A stretch of DNA of 64,000 bases from Aporrectodea caliginosa (taxonomy: Eukaryota > Annelida > Clitellata > Crassiclitellata > Lumbricidae), in assembly GCA_020284085.1 (NCBI GenBank), contig JACEVL010000777.1, positions 496,001 through 560,000 on the forward strand, written 5' to 3'. Of this stretch, positions 12,536 to 25,870 are shown piece by piece. Made by a program: the position numbers and the translations under genes. How positions within the stretch are numbered: position 1 is the stretch's first letter; each line of letters opens with the position of its first letter. The notes under the pieces are model-generated. The model searched no databases, had not been told where the DNA came from, and saw nothing but the letters and a program-made list of their open reading frames with translations.

Positions 12536-15500
12536 CTACAACAGAATAAACAGTTCAGTTAAACCAAAGCAAAACAACTGTGAAACCAAAAAGAGACAAA
12601 GATTACAGACACCTTCCAACCTCCTTTTCTCTGCTCTTCTTGGCTTCCTTCCTTCTCTATCATTATGAATACTTCAAAAACTTTAAGTACTTTATTCCAA
12701 TAGACATAAATACTGATCTATCACATCTTTAAATCAGAAACCATGTGTCAATTTTTATACATTAAGTCTCATCTAACACATCTTTCAATCACAAAAGACT
12801 GAAAGATGATAATAGCGCGGAATTGATGAATGCTAATGAAGAGTTATCTTACTTTGGCACTGGATGGTTTGACTACTTTCGACTTCTTTGGCAGAGCCAT
12901 TTTCTTCGCTTTTGCTGCTGCTGCTTGAGCCTGATGAATCTTCTCTGTAAGAGTCAACAAACTATCATATATCATAACTATAACCACAGAAGATATTTAG
13001 GATTTTAAAATATGGTTCCAGAACAAATGGCAATATCCAGTTACACACTGTTGTTTGAATGCTGAACACAACAGAAGGGTTTCAGTCTTAAATGAAAAAT
13101 AGTGAGTTTTGAGGTGTTTCTAAAAGGAAGAAAAAGTCAGAGCATTAGACACAAACATTGATAGTCGGTTATAAATATAACCATCTGTAAATGTAACGTG
13201 GAAAAGGGGCAGCCCTGCAATAGCGGATTATTTTATCTTTTAGGGCTGTCCTGTTGACGGCATCAGCAGATTAACTTTGAAAATGACTGATTGTTAATTA
13301 TTTCCTGTAAGTCTTCTGCTGTTGTTGAATCAATAAACGGCTGATTGATATATGGCTATAGCTAAACCATCACGGTATAACATCTTGTGAAAATCCAGCA
13401 CAAGAAGATAAAAAATCCTCAATGTGTTCTCCACAGTTCCTTCCCACTTACCAAATTCCTCCTCAGTTCGATTTCTGTGGCGATATATCCATAGTTTGCG
13501 TGTTCCATCATATTTGACACATGGGTCCTTTTCATAATGAAGTCTGTCCAATGCACCACTCACCACGGTGTTTATCTAAAATTTACACAAGTCAACTTAC
13601 GTAATTATAGCCTACACATTTGCATAGACCGACTGTGTTTATGTGATGGTGAATGCTTCTACTATCTGGTGAATAACACGAGAAGGAAAGAAAACAAGGT
13701 TGACTTTTTTTAAAGGGCAGTATGCAAAGAGCAGCGCAGTTTTTGGCAATTACTTTCATGGTTTTGTGGTTAATGGGAAGCAACAGGGGACTTCCAAACT
13801 AACAGACAGTGCTCTGCACCAGAGATGCTAACTGAAGTAAATTTCATCTGTGATGACAATTGTTTAACACTTTAATTATGAGTTGCATTGACTTCCCAGA
13901 AACTTTTAGTACACTCTCGTTGCTAAACGGTTAAAAATGTAAAAAGATACCATTTTGATTCTGGAGATAGCAGCCAAAATTTAAAACTAAAGCACTGACC
14001 AACATCCAATCAAAGTTTCCCACAGTTCAGAGAATATCACTGAACCCCACTGCATCTCAGTATCAACCCCTTCTAGACTCGATCTGTAATAATCACCTGA
14101 GACTCAGTGACCCCAGGAGCCAAGAACTGGGAGTCCTTCAGCAGCTCACAAATGTCATTACGTGTACCTTCACCATTTGGCAGCCGAGCAGCTCCATCGT
14201 GAACTGTAGAACAAAAACAACTCATGCTAACAACAACACATCATCAGGTTGAAAAGCACTCTCTGACTGCTTACTTGTAGTGTACCAGAGGGCCCACATG
14301 GTTGGGTATACTCAACTAAGAAACTAAAAATAGGTTTATCAGGTGCAGTCGAGAAGGGGCCTGCATCTCTTTCATCTAAGAAGCTCACTGCCACTGTGGA
14401 ATCTCCATCACCATGAGGGCATCTGTGGATAACAGTCATCTGCTCCACTGCAATATGACATTTAAATAGGTCTACACTCATTTTGCACTTTGCTTGGGGT
14501 GGTGGGACTTCTCTGGCTAGGTGATGAGGTCTGGATATGCCTTGTTGGTACCAAAATGCTGCTTTACTACTACTCAGTGCATTGGAGATCTAACGTCTAT
14601 GCCAGTTCAGAATTTGTATTGTAAAAATTCAATAATGTAGCACTACAAAAGTTCCTGTATTACATGTTAACGCATCTCGTGTGCTAAATAGGTAGCGTCG
14701 GGAGCCAAGCCAGGCGTCAAATGGATTTAGATAAAACAAGACTGCACTGTATATTGTCACAAACTGCACCTGAGGCAGTCAAAGAGTTAACTCCTTTTGT
14801 TATAAAATTACTTCAAATAAGAAGAGCACCTTTTCAGTGTTTAAAGCATGCATTACAATGTAAAAATTGATCATACAAAAGCTATACATATGCTTCAAGA
14901 CTATAAAGAGATTTTTGACTAAGGGTTAGTGCAGCACTTAAAGATAACATAATGCTAGACAAGCCGATGATGGAAATTGTAAATCATACCCAGCGTCAAT
15001 ATGGTCACGTAGGATGGTCTGTCTTTGACGAGCAATGCATGTTCACGAGCTTTTATGATTGCACTCTCTTTGGCATAGACACCTTTAACAGGTCCCACAA
15101 CAGATTCATAGCCATGCATGCGATACGTATAAGCCTTGTGTGGGTTGCTGAATCTCTCCTTCTCCTAAAATGAAAAACAAAATTACCATAATCTTTTTCT
15201 CAGTTTTATCACCACAAAGTCACTAGCATGGCTTTAAAAAGACATTATCATCATTATTTCCATTAACTAAAACGAATTCTGCAAATATCAGTTAGCAGAG
15301 TCAAGTTTTTTACTGAACTGAGTGCAACATCTAAGGTATTTTTCAAAAAGAAAGTAAGGAGCAATGATGTCAAATGAATATGAATAATGTACATGCACAT
15401 GAACTACAGACCTTCAACTGAACGACAGAATGACTTGGGGTTCTGTGTCTCATTTGTACAATCCAATGTAAAATGATGTCCACTCCATGGGTATATTTAT

Positions 15501-18500
15501 ACAAAAGTCCATATGTATACCTCATATGTGTACACCAGAGTTGGATATAAACAGATAAAAATCTAAAAAATCTAAATGACCAAGAAGCACTTGAAATACC
15601 TGTGCTTGAAACTGAAGTCTCTCGTCTTCTGTAGAGGGTCGTACTGTATAATCAGTTCGCCTAAAAAACATATCACACGAATCTTAAACTTAACAACAAA
15701 ATAGAACAGCTCTATGCTACAGACAATACAATAAACCTATTACTGAATAAAATGCCTACAAATGCTTCAAATGCTTCACAACAAAAAGACAGGACAGGTT
15801 ACGAGCTTTAACAGCTAACTGCTTCACTTTGCAGCTGATCATCAGATTATGGATTCTATAAGTAGACCAATAACGGTCATATTCCATTTCACTTGTCGCT
15901 GCCCTACTCTATTGATGCAATTTAGCTCAGAGGCTCTGAACAACCATGCCATCTGTCAGCTGTCGACGGGAATCTGTTGGTTGGTTCCACGTCTGTGCCT
16001 GAGCCCACCACTGTGACTCTTTCAGCTTACCATGCATTGTTTTGCTAACTGATGCGATATATTCACTCGTAATGACATTTATCATACAGGTTAGCGCAGA
16101 AAGTGCCTCTGAGTAGATATCTTGAATGGGTGCTACATAAATGTTCACTTACTTTACATTAAAATCTGTTTGATTCTGTTATGTAATGTGTTTAATGCAA
16201 GTGCACCATCAACCAGTTAATCTGAACATACATTCTTGGCGGTGGAACAGGAGCCATTCTGTCCGACCCAGAATCCAGTTGCTCAGTGTCACGGTTTTCT
16301 GCCCAGTGAGTATACAGGTTGGCGAGATCCTCATCAGAATCACGTCCCTGTCCAATCCACCTCCACTGCTGAGCCCTTTCCTTGTAATCAAGCAGTGGAA
16401 TGAAGTTGTCGAGTGATAAACCTATACCAAATATAAACCAAACCAATCACTAGAACATAAGATGATACCAATCAAACTCAATCATCTCCACAGGTCATTG
16501 TGCTCAAAGAATCACGCAACCAATGGTTGCAACACAACGTCAGAAAATCAACCAGAATGAATTCCTCTTTTCTTAAGTAATTAAAGATTTTCTATCATAT
16601 GCCAACCTCTCTACCTATGTCTTTATAGATCCATCGCATAAATGTAACATACTACACAAGAACAAATGATCCAATAAATAAATAATTTAAACAACTAAAT
16701 TAATACAGAAGGATAATCTTACCAAGGATATCGCCTGAGAGAAACTTGAGAGAAGAAGAAACGAGGTCGACCCAGTTTGGCTGTTCCTTGAACCACAGAT
16801 TCAGCTCAGCGGCAGAGTCAGATTCCTGCCACTCTCGCACTTTCTCCTCCAACTGCAACAGAAAGACAACATATGTCAATCATGTTACAAGAACAACCAC
16901 CTACTTTTTAATCGGTAACCAGGCTTTACATGTTGGCAACAACCACTTTCATTCGAAGCTACTGGTACTTGGCAACAGACTTTCTGAATAAGTTTTTGTT
17001 AATCTTCTGCACATAAACCCAAGTTGCCAACAATCAACAACACGAGTCAGTCATTCCAACTGTGCATCATTCACTTGAAGCTGAATTCCAATCAGAATCT
17101 AAAACCATTATATCTCTTAAGAATGTCATTAATCTAAGAAATAACCAGATTATAAGTAGAATTTTGAGACCAGTTGCACATCTGAGCATGTGCATGGCAC
17201 AGGCTACGTGAAACTCTCAGGCCACTCAGCACTGCATCTGGGCTTCAAAACCTGGTGTACATGAAAGTAGCAATCAGATCCAGAGTTAGGCAACTTTCAA
17301 GCAAACATGTCACATCTAATGTATAATGCACTGTGTGTTGCCAAAAATGTTTAATTAAAGACAAAAATGACAACCTTGCTGGTAACAATTTTCTCTTCTG
17401 GATCCTCACAGACGAGTTCCTTGAGAAGCGAAAAAAAATTCGCATATCGACCAAAGTTTTGCCTTGAACCTGTCACTCTGTTTTAAAACATAACATAATG
17501 ACTTCAGCAATTATTATCACCTCAATAACAAACAAAATGAGTAGAATTCAATAAATTTCTGACAAAGCTATATGTAATATGCACCAGTAACAATTTTATG
17601 ACATCCAAAATGTATTTAACAATTGCACTATGTTCATCATTATTTGAAACTGTACTGGAGTGGAAATAATCTTGATCAATTAGGCCAGATACAGGATGTA
17701 GGGAAGAGGTCCAAGCACTGAGCCCTGTGAACACCAAATATAACTAGTGTCCAAACTGAGTTATCCAAGCCGATGGTAACCACAACAGTCCACCCAACCA
17801 TGAAAGTGCAAAGCCACTCCAACGACTGGCACGACACGCCATATGAGATGATAAGTCTGGTCAGTTAGATGTTGTGAGGCAACGCATCAAATGCCACGCT
17901 CACACCAGAAGTCCACACAGCATGACATGTCCTATACAACAGCCCCACAGACAGTGCTTAGCCTTGGTCTTAATAAAAAGTGGAGAATTTAGTTGCACAT
18001 CCTTTTGCCAGTCATTGAAAAAGGAGAATTTAGTGCAAAGACCATAGGCATCATACCGTGCAAATGAAGAACAATCCTGCACATCAACTTCTTCATCAGA
18101 TTCTTCTTTCTTGATCGACAGTAAATCACCAACATCCATTCTATCCATCTGATGACATACACTCCACGCCTGGAGAGACTGTCACTTGATTTAATGATGT
18201 TGGAGCAGCCAAAAAGGCAGATGCAGCCACATCCACCTCGCATTTCACAGTCACCTTCTTAGTTGCTTCTGACTTCTTCAGCTTCTTCTTACAATTAACT
18301 GTAAAAGCAACAAAGAATAACTCAAACCGATCACAACGAAGATAGACTTCAACCATCAAGGCATCAAGAGCATCATTGTTTCTCAGCCACCTTTGCAATA
18401 ACAACCTATGCCAACAATAACAATCTAAGCATTCAGTGATTGCCCTTTCTCTCAGCTCAAGACTAAATCTTTTTAGCTGAATTATCCTCTGTAGGCTCTC

Positions 18501-21500
18501 TCTGTCTCGGTGGACTGATCTTTGAGAAACTGACCCCTGATTATAGCTCAATTTAGTTGCATCATCAGTTGGGGCCCTGTGTCTAACAGGCTGACCTTCT
18601 TGAAGGTGACCTGATTGTGACTTGGGTGACATACAGTGGCTGGTTTGTACAATTACTCATGAGATCAACATAACTTAACTAGTGCAACTAGTGCACACAC
18701 ATCATTCAAGTGATTGCGCAGTCTTCGTTTAAAGAGGCAAATGTTAGTCGAACATCGTATATCAACAAATTAGCTGCCATACCTTAGTTCATTGCTTAGA
18801 CCTCACTCACACCACTAAATATTTTATTCAGCTGTCTGAAACATTGACTCCTTCTGTAATCTTGAGGCTCAGGGTTTTCTCAGCTTTGGGATTTACTGCC
18901 TAGTTCTCCCTGCATTGTCAGACTTTAATATCAGTGAAATCTAAATTAAAACTCAGAAATTTATCTACTAACCCACCACAGCTTCCTGGTTTCCCAGCCT
19001 GCTAGATTTTGACTAAACTTCTTCAATTGATTATAAGTGTGGCCTTAGAAAAAAACAATCAACTGGTGCTTTGTACATTACAATAATGACAATATGTAAG
19101 TCAAATGGTGATTAGAACAGATTAACTTTTCTTAGTTTTAAAGAAGTTAAACATTCCACAAACCTGCAGGTGTAGTCTTGACTTTCTTTGAAATCTGTGT
19201 TCTTGATATAATTTCATCCAATGTCAGTCCTGTTGTATCCAACTCTGGATGATCCTGTTTATTGAAAAACCAAACAGCCAGTCAACATCAGTCTGAAAAC
19301 ATGAGTTCCAAAAGAAAATTTAATTTAAAAATAATTTCTAATATAAAATTTATGGATTAAAACTGTACATACTCTGACCAGTTTAAAAACATTACACCAT
19401 AATATGTTTTGCCTAGGTAGAGGTTCCATCAAAAATTTTCATATCAAAAAGGCTTCCATGGCCAAAAAAGATTGAGAAGCACTGGTATAAACATTTATAG
19501 GAAAACCTACCCAACTTCAATCTGCATTTACTTTTCAGACATGCTTAAATTAAAAAATATTCAATAACTCAATCATAAAGGTACAGGAAAGCACTCTGTA
19601 TGGTCTCAGTCCTTAGTCATATAGGCTAATTAACAGAAAGTATGAAATCATTTTCCAGCAACTCACTGGATATTCTAACTTCCGTTTCTTGTGCTTTCGC
19701 ATCATCTCTTGATAGTCTTCGCCAGTTACGTCCATTATTGGATGCTTACCACCGTTCATCCATTTCTTCAACACTGCAAAATACCACACAGCCATCAAAG
19801 TAAAAAAAACTGACCAAAACACTGCAAATCACATAAAATTATTAAATTCGAACAAATCACATTAATCAACAGAGTGAAACTGAATGCTGTATCAGCCAGA
19901 AATCTTCAGCAGATTAGACACATCTAATGTTTAAACCTTAATTGAAATCTGTTGAAGCACGTTGGAATTGTTACCTGGAGAGCCATTGCTTGTTACGGCC
20001 GGTGCCTGAAGCAGAGATCTGGGAGCAAATGTCTCTAGAACAGATGTCCTGTTAAAGTCTGGTGAATCTGGTGCCATGATCTGCACCTTAGGCGCTACCT
20101 GTCTTTGCTGCTGCAGTTGTTGCTGCTGCTGCTGTTGGTTTCGACCAGATAAGTAAATTGTGCCAGCAGCACTAGAATCTTCTTCTTCATCAGATGACGT
20201 CTCTGCCTGTCCACATTCTTGATTCACCTCACGAATTAACCTTAAAACCATCACTTAGTTACACAGTAACCATCCAAAAAAAAACAAATCTAAACAATCA
20301 CAATCTTCACAATTAACTCACAGCATATTAAGAAAACATTAAAATAACTGAAATGACTTAGCTGTCCTGGAATTATCTTGAAATAACAGTTGCAAATATA
20401 CTCTAGCTATTATCTTGTTAAGTCAGATTACATTTTTCTTATTGCATGAACTACTTATAAACAAATGAATCATATGTAAAATACTTTTCCAACTAATCCC
20501 AAATTGCAGTTGTTTCATTTGGTGCTTTAAATGTGAATTACATAACATTTCAGACATGGAGAAAGAAAACAGGAGAAAGAAATTCAGTTAAAACAAGACA
20601 TACTGATGACATTTCTGGTTGACCCGATAGTTGAGATTCTGATTTTTTGGTTTCGATGGATTGTGACTCCAGTAGATGTGGTCAAATTTAACAGGTTCTT
20701 CAGGTGGATTTCGATACAATTCATCACGTATTCTCTACAGCAGAAATATTCTTCGACATTCAAATAAAAACAAAATAAACTGTATGAATGAATAAAACTA
20801 TTCTACCAAGGACAGAAAATAGGATCTTTGATTTTCATTATACATTATTTCAGTCACTGCTCCAGTGTGCAGAAGCAGTAACTTTTAGCCAAAAATTCCA
20901 GTTACTCTAACTCCTCCAAGCAGCCAGCAGCTTCTTCTGAAATAATTTGTTTAGAAACCAAACTTTTAAAGTTTGCATCCTCTCATAAGGCTCGCTTTGG
21001 TCAGTTGCAGGTATGGTTAGTGACTGTAAGGTATGATCAAAGAGGAGAAGATAACTGATACTGTATTCAACAAGATAATTATAACAAAGTGGCAACCTCT
21101 CAATTCTCCAATAAACATGAATCTAGAACTGTATGCAACCTGCAACAGTGGTGCACATACTGTAAACTAGAAAACGGTTGAATTGGAGTGGTACTGTACT
21201 TGTGAGTTCAATAATTTTGGCTTTCTTGCAACTTCATTGCAGATAAGGACTCAAACTGGTAAGAACTTTTCATAAGTCTTAATCAATCACCAATGGGACA
21301 TTGAGAAAGTGATTGAGAAAATACGTATGTTTTGATAAAATACATTATAAGTTGGAGTGGCAGTGAGGTCCACTCGGATTCGAGGGCCGGGCTAAGCCAG
21401 GCCCGGAAATTTTGGCCCACATTACTTGAAAATGGTTCTTTATCACCAGAGTTGGGCTGGAAGCACCTCTGATTAGGTATCAGAGGGGCACAATATATAT

Positions 21501-24500
21501 GCTCTGATCTGTTTTATTTGATGAATCAGGAATTGGCAAAGGTTACTGACTGGTTCTATGCAAATAAATTGTCCCTTAATCTAAATAAAACTAATTACAC
21601 TTTATTTTGCTCTCATCGAAAAAAGGTGCCATCAATAATAGACCAACTCTATCTATATGTACCAATAGAAGAGCTTGTAAAATCAATTTTAAACTTTAAA
21701 ACACCTCCAAATTGAATTCTTAGATTCTACTGATTTATTTCACAAAAAAGTTGCCTGTGATCACAAGTTTCTCAGAAGTCATATACTGAAGGGCATAGAA
21801 AAGATTTGATCACCTGACGATTCATCAGAATTTCACACAGCAGATTCTCATAATAGACTTCCTGTTGAAACTGGTATTCTTGTTGCTTTGCCTTTCGACA
21901 GAGAGCAACATATCTCGCAATGTCCGGCAGAAATCTCCCATCTAATATGTTCAAAACAAAACCACACAAACAATACTCTTAACCACAGGTGATCACTTAT
22001 ATCCAATTGAATTACTGGCATCTGCGGCACAAAACCCTCATGTCATAATGAAGCCAACCAACCAAAAGTGTAGCCAGGAAAAAATTTGGGGGTTCCATTG
22101 GACATGGTCACAGAGTACAGGGTCAGTTTTGAGAAGTTTTTTTAAGGGAATTTGAACCCATAAACCCCCTAAATACGCTCAAGCAACCAACCCAGTGAAA
22201 TTACTGAAGGTTTACGCCTTAATAAGGCTAAACAAATGGTGAGTTGAGTTAGTTAAAAAATTCTTTGCCTATTTCAAATTTAGCATAAACTGTATCGCAC
22301 AAACTGAAGAAAATACAAAGTGCTGTTCACCTTTTAGCTTCTTGTGGAATTGCTTAAGTGGATTTCCAAATTTAAAGTTCTTTCCTGTAAAGAGCATTCT
22401 AGGAACAGAAACACACAATTATGAAAAAATGAATACTTCATAAAATTAAGCACAATACAAATTTACAAGTGAATCTTTTGAACTTAAGCTTCCATTCAGT
22501 ATCATGTTCATGTGTGTGTGCGCGTGTGTTTGCACGAGCACACATGAGTGAGTGTATGTAAGTGGGTGTGCCTGCTTTTACTAATAGCTCTAGCTAGCTG
22601 TGGCAACAAAAAGTTGACATATTTATTATGCAGCCAAATTTCACTTAAATGAAACACAATATTCTCAAATGTCATGAAATTAGCTTGATCTATTATTTCA
22701 GCAGATGAGGCTATTTCAATATAATAAGATGAACCATAGTGTAACTAATGCATTGGATAAACCTATAAAAACATGCATAAAAGATCATTTACCAAACTTC
22801 CTACAAGAGTGCCATAACTTTCTTTGTTATAACACACTCCTTAGTAATGCAAAAGATTCATACAGTGCAAAGGCAGAGACTTTGGTGATGGTGTGACTTC
22901 CGATTGGTTTAGTGTGGAAAGTGGAGCAGTACAACAGGGTTGAAAACATACCCCAGACCTGTTCTTGTTGCCAATGAACCAGATCCAGAAGCACACTGTT
23001 GCTGAAGGACATGCAGGCACATGCATTGGATTGGAGACGTTCTCTGAACCGGACTTTGCCAATTTATAAACCCCTGAAATTCTGGAGATCGTGGTCCTAT
23101 TATCAGAAATACTGTACTGGAAGTACTCCAATTCTGGATCATATACAGGGTGGGAAAACATAAAGAAACTGGTAGGAGAGTCAAACGTCAAGGCTGATGG
23201 CAGCAGCGAGCTGGAGATCTGATGACAAATAACAATTGCCCGCGACTGTATCAATGGCCTTGATCACGGAATTTTGGGTACAAATATTAGGCCTGAAATT
23301 TCAGACAGGACCATGGCACCCTGAGTCTTGATTTTCCACGATGAACCCAAGGAGCCGGAAGAGACTAATTGGATAATCAAAGCACATATGGATCCTGACA
23401 TTGGAAGAGGAACTTTACTCTTGGGCGACATAGAGCCTAGAGATGACCCCAAAATCAGGACAGCTGGCAAAAGGTTGTGGAAATGACAATGCTCCAGAAT
23501 GAGGGACACCACTAATGATGATGATGAAAGGCAAAGATACTCTAGTCACAAAGATGTAAGAAGATCTCATAAAGGAACAATTTCTTACTCTAAAGTTTTC
23601 TGCTTTTCCTCTGAATCATTCTCAGGAAACTCTGGCAGCAGTTTCTATTAACAAAACAAAAAGGTTACTTCATTAATAAAGAAATACAACAAGTTCTTTA
23701 ATATAAAATAAAGCATTTGTAAAGGCTAGTACAGTGATGAAATCTGTTTTAATTGTCTTTTACTATTTCTTTGGCAGTTCAAAATGGAACACACAATATG
23801 ACGAAATCAAATAAATAGCAGATCAGTACGAGATAAATAACACATGGTTAAATGTACGGTATGCTACTCAAAGCAGGATTTATCTGTGCTTTCATTTAAG
23901 AAAGTTTGTACTTTGTTTGGTAACAAACAATATTTGTGACTTTGGTTATACAAATAGTCAGGGATGGGCAAATTACTCAGAAAGTTAATTGAATTACAAA
24001 TTATTTTGGGACGTGCATTTGAATTTCAAATTACAAAATACATGGGAAAATTTAATTAAATTACAAATAACATAATTTCAATTACTGCCCATCCCTGTGA
24101 ATAGTTATGTTCCTCTGCTAAATAGGCAAACAAAACAAAACTTAACTCAGGCTCAAGATAAAAAGAATTCCTGTAAGCTAAGACAAAAGAGTGAAACTGT
24201 CTCACAACTAGAGCAGATCTTTGGTCGTCTGTAAGTGACGTCTGCCAATTCTCTAGATTGATCGCTTCAGAAAACAGCAGCCCCTTCAAGCATAAGAAAC
24301 ATACACATGTTTACCATTCAAAAAGTCTGATACCTCATCACTAAACTATCTATGTCTCTAGATTAGCATCCTCCCTCATCATGTTTCCTAAACTGAAATA
24401 ATAAGGCCTATATCCGGTAACAGTGGTTTTAAAAAATGGGTAGGTAGGTAGGAAAAAAATTTTATTTTGTAAAATAATTTTATGCAATGCTGTATCGTTG

Positions 24501-25126
24501 TATAATAATAAACGAATATATCGTCATCATATTTCACCTGCTAAGGCCAATTTTGCTGATAATTAACGGTGCCCTTATTTACATCAAGGAAAGCAGTGTT
24601 ATCAATGTTGCAAATCTGCACCTCTGGTACGCAAAGGTTAAATTCATGTGTCAATAAAAAAAAATTTTTGAAAAAATTAAAAAAAAATTTTTTTTGAAAA
24701 ATTAATTTTTTCAAACAAAATTTTTTCACAAAATTTTCCCAGTCGGGCCTAAAAAAGTGGGTCGGTCGGGTTACCGGAAACACACCATTATTTTGTTTTG
24801 GCCTAATCCACAAAACTACTGTCACCCTTGACACAGGATACTCAATTTTATAACATAATGGGAATCAAATATGAGATGCAGAGGTGAAATGCAGAGGCAT
24901 TAGCAACCCAACATCCAAAGCAATTGCAAGATTGATATTTATAAACGTCAGAACAATAACTGGCATAAGCCTAGTGACAAGAACCCTCCTCTAAAATACA
25001 TACATCTTCCATTAGAAGTTCTGGCAGCTCAATTTCTTGTTTACCAAACAAGCACTTCTCCATTCTCAGCTCTGATGATTGCTGACACGCCCTTCCTTCT
25101 GAGCTAGTTTCATCCTTGGCAGACAT
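6170..25126 (-). CDS. NFRKB: NFRKB, INO80 complex subunit (complete, 25 coding exons)
   Basis: This is the nuclear factor related to kappa-B-binding protein, a subunit of the INO80 chromatin remodeller that contacts the deubiquitinase UCHL5 in vertebrates. Exons in transcript order (high to low): 25004-25126, 24206-24283, 23589-23644, 22331-22398, 21814-21941, 20604-20734, 19975-20240, 19667-19773, 19164-19254, 18255-18298, 18057-18148, 17375-17462, 16723-16852, 16232-16421, 15600-15660, 14990-15164, 14097-14203, 13452-13575, 12853-12944, 11641-12535, 10739-10882, 9642-9964, 8761-9088, 7674-7790, 6170-6633. Every junction is GT-AG and phase-compatible, and the total is 4,422 nt (1,473 aa; human is about 1,300). 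The best match is the block SGALDRLHYEKDPCVKYD. Least certain are the junctions at 18148/18255 and 9964/10739. The start ATG lies 6 nt inside an exon with an upstream acceptor, so a non-coding first exon exists upstream. Confidence 0.93.
12853..17462 (-). CDS. NFRKB: NFRKB winged-helix-like domain and conserved core (exons 12-19)
   Basis: Exons from 17462 to 16232 (about residues 395-530) match the winged-helix-like domain of human NFRKB. Landmarks are YANFFSLLKELV, LEEKVREWQESD, QPNWVDLVSSSLKFLSG and YKERAQQWRWIGQG. Exons 15660 to 12853 (about residues 531-717) form the most conserved part of the protein: NPHKAYTYRMHGYESVVGPV, REHALLVKDRPSYVTIL, RLPNGEGTRNDICELLKDSQ, SGALDRLHYEKDPCVKYD and KLWIYRHRNRTEEEF. 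The last exon, IHQAQAAAAKAKK, is Ala/Lys-rich as in vertebrates. Confidence 0.92.
13199..13352 (+). repeat. Interspersed repeat, copy in NFRKB intron
   Basis: This is shared in opposite orientation with 28669-28808. Both contain GGGGCAGCCCTGCAATAGCG, then GGGCTGTCCTGTTGACGGCA, and end at a GAATCAATAAACGGCTGATT block. The two copies differ by small indels. The family is not recognised; length and the ATAAA near one end suggest a SINE-like unit. Confidence 0.7.
18057..20734 (-). CDS. NFRKB: NFRKB linker: acidic, poly-Gln and Lys-rich exons (6-11)
   Basis: These exons encode roughly residues 152-394. The first matches the vertebrate segment leading to LIREVNQECG. The 20240-19975 exon carries an acidic patch, TSSDEEEDSS, followed by a Gln tract broken by one Leu. 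Next come a basic exon ending MMRKHKKRKLEYP and an exon starting DHPELDTTGLTLDEII, which match vertebrate NFRKB closely. Two Lys- and Glu-rich exons follow, KKKLKKSEATKK and IKKEESDEEVDV, separated by an unusually short or uncertain intron. Confidence 0.8.
18149..18254 (-). other. NFRKB: Very short NFRKB intron, or local frameshift
   Basis: Coding similarity passes from one frame (18298-18255) to the +1 frame (18148-18057) within about 106 bases. A donor AAGAAG/GTGACT and three possible in-phase acceptors (after 18179, 18170 or 18149) permit an intron of 76-106 nt. That is far shorter than the other introns of this gene. The alternative is that the first frame stays coding until near 18141 and a one-base indel breaks one long exon. 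I favour the intron because phases match exactly, but either reading is possible. Confidence 0.55.
21500..21715 (+). mobile_element. LINE reverse-transcriptase fragment in NFRKB intron
   Basis: On the plus strand, opposite to NFRKB, the frame reads WFYANKLSLNLNKTNYTLF. This is the segment of non-LTR reverse transcriptases (CR1/L2/Jockey group) just after the catalytic YADD box. Only about 65 residues are open and no catalytic motif is present. It is a dead fragment within the intron between 20734 and 21814. Confidence 0.8.
21814..25126 (-). CDS. NFRKB: NFRKB N-terminal DEUBAD-type region (exons 1-5)
   Basis: Five exons encode roughly residues 1-151. Residues 22-150 align with the DEUBAD domain of vertebrate NFRKB, the part that binds and inhibits the UCHL5 deubiquitinase. 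Visible landmarks are MEKCLFGKQEIELPELLMED, then NLENWQTSLTDDQRSALV, LLPEFPENDSEEKQ, LFTGKNFKFGNPL and GRFLPDIARYVALCRKAKQQ. Length and spacing match the vertebrate domain without large gaps. The binding role is known for the family and is inferred here. Confidence 0.88.
22841..23512. other. Unrecognised open stretch in an NFRKB intron
   Basis: Several overlapping frames of 80-137 codons are open on the minus strand between 22841 and 23512, and the local GC content is higher than in the surrounding intron. I recognise no domain in either strand. A decayed retroelement coding segment is possible. It lies in the intron between exons 23589-23644 and 22331-22398 and is not needed for NFRKB, whose phases join across it. 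Confidence 0.3.
23959..24097. mobile_element. hAT-like MITE in NFRKB intron
   Basis: This 139-bp AT-rich element starts CAGGGATGGGCAAATTACTC and ends AATTACTGCCCATCCCTG, so the termini are inverted repeats of the common hAT form. The flanking 8-mers CAAATAGT and TGAATAGT match at six of eight positions, which suggests an old 8-bp target duplication. Confidence 0.75.
24405..24815. repeat. AT-rich foldback-like sequence
   Basis: CCGGTAAC near 24415 faces GTTACCGG near 24770. The interior has A/T homopolymer runs that are inverted with respect to each other around 24690. Degenerate GGTAGGTAGG on the left and GGTCGGTCGG on the right also pair loosely in inverted sense. It could be a MITE or foldback remnant. 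It lies between NFRKB exons 1 and 2. Confidence 0.4.
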
Positions 25127-25870
25127 TGTATACTACAATATAATGATGCACATTTCACAAATTTTAAGCAAAGCCAATTCATAAAACAATTTCAACAAAC
25201 AGTTCTCAGCCTCAAGGCCTCCTTATAGACAAAAGGGAAAGAGCTTACTGTACCTCAACTGTGATACATGTAGCATACTTGATAAAAACTCAGGAAGTAT
25301 CATCACTTCAAAAACGAAAACTGAGAAAAATAACGCTTGATTTTGGTAACAACCTCAAAAGAGGTCATTCCATTAAATACAAGGATTATGACAGCCTAAT
25401 CTCCATTGAGTAAATTCAATTTTTGGACTGCTAAACGAATCCTGGAAACCTCAATCCCTGAAACTGAATATACACCAGATCCCCGAAAGCTATTTTCTAG
25501 CGATAACAAAATTATTTGCGCAGTTCCACCAACTAAAGCAAATTAAAATCAAGAACAAACAAATAAGTAGCCTTCATCTGCATCTGACAAGCTCATTAAC
25601 AAATCAAAGCCAAACAATTTTGGTTCAATTCTTGCAGATATCAAACTATGTCTGGTAATCTTCCATTTTGTGCTTTTTGGTTTATCGCTAAAAAAAAATT
25701 ACCAAGCTCAATACAACCACATTGCATCAAATTAAAGTACTGGTTTCCTCTCCTTTGTTTCACCAAATACTGACCTAAAACTAGTCATTTATATTAGTCA
25801 CAGACAGTCCATAAAATTGCATAAGATTATAGGGTAAAGAAGAAAATGTAGTGGGGTAGTTTTTTGTTAC

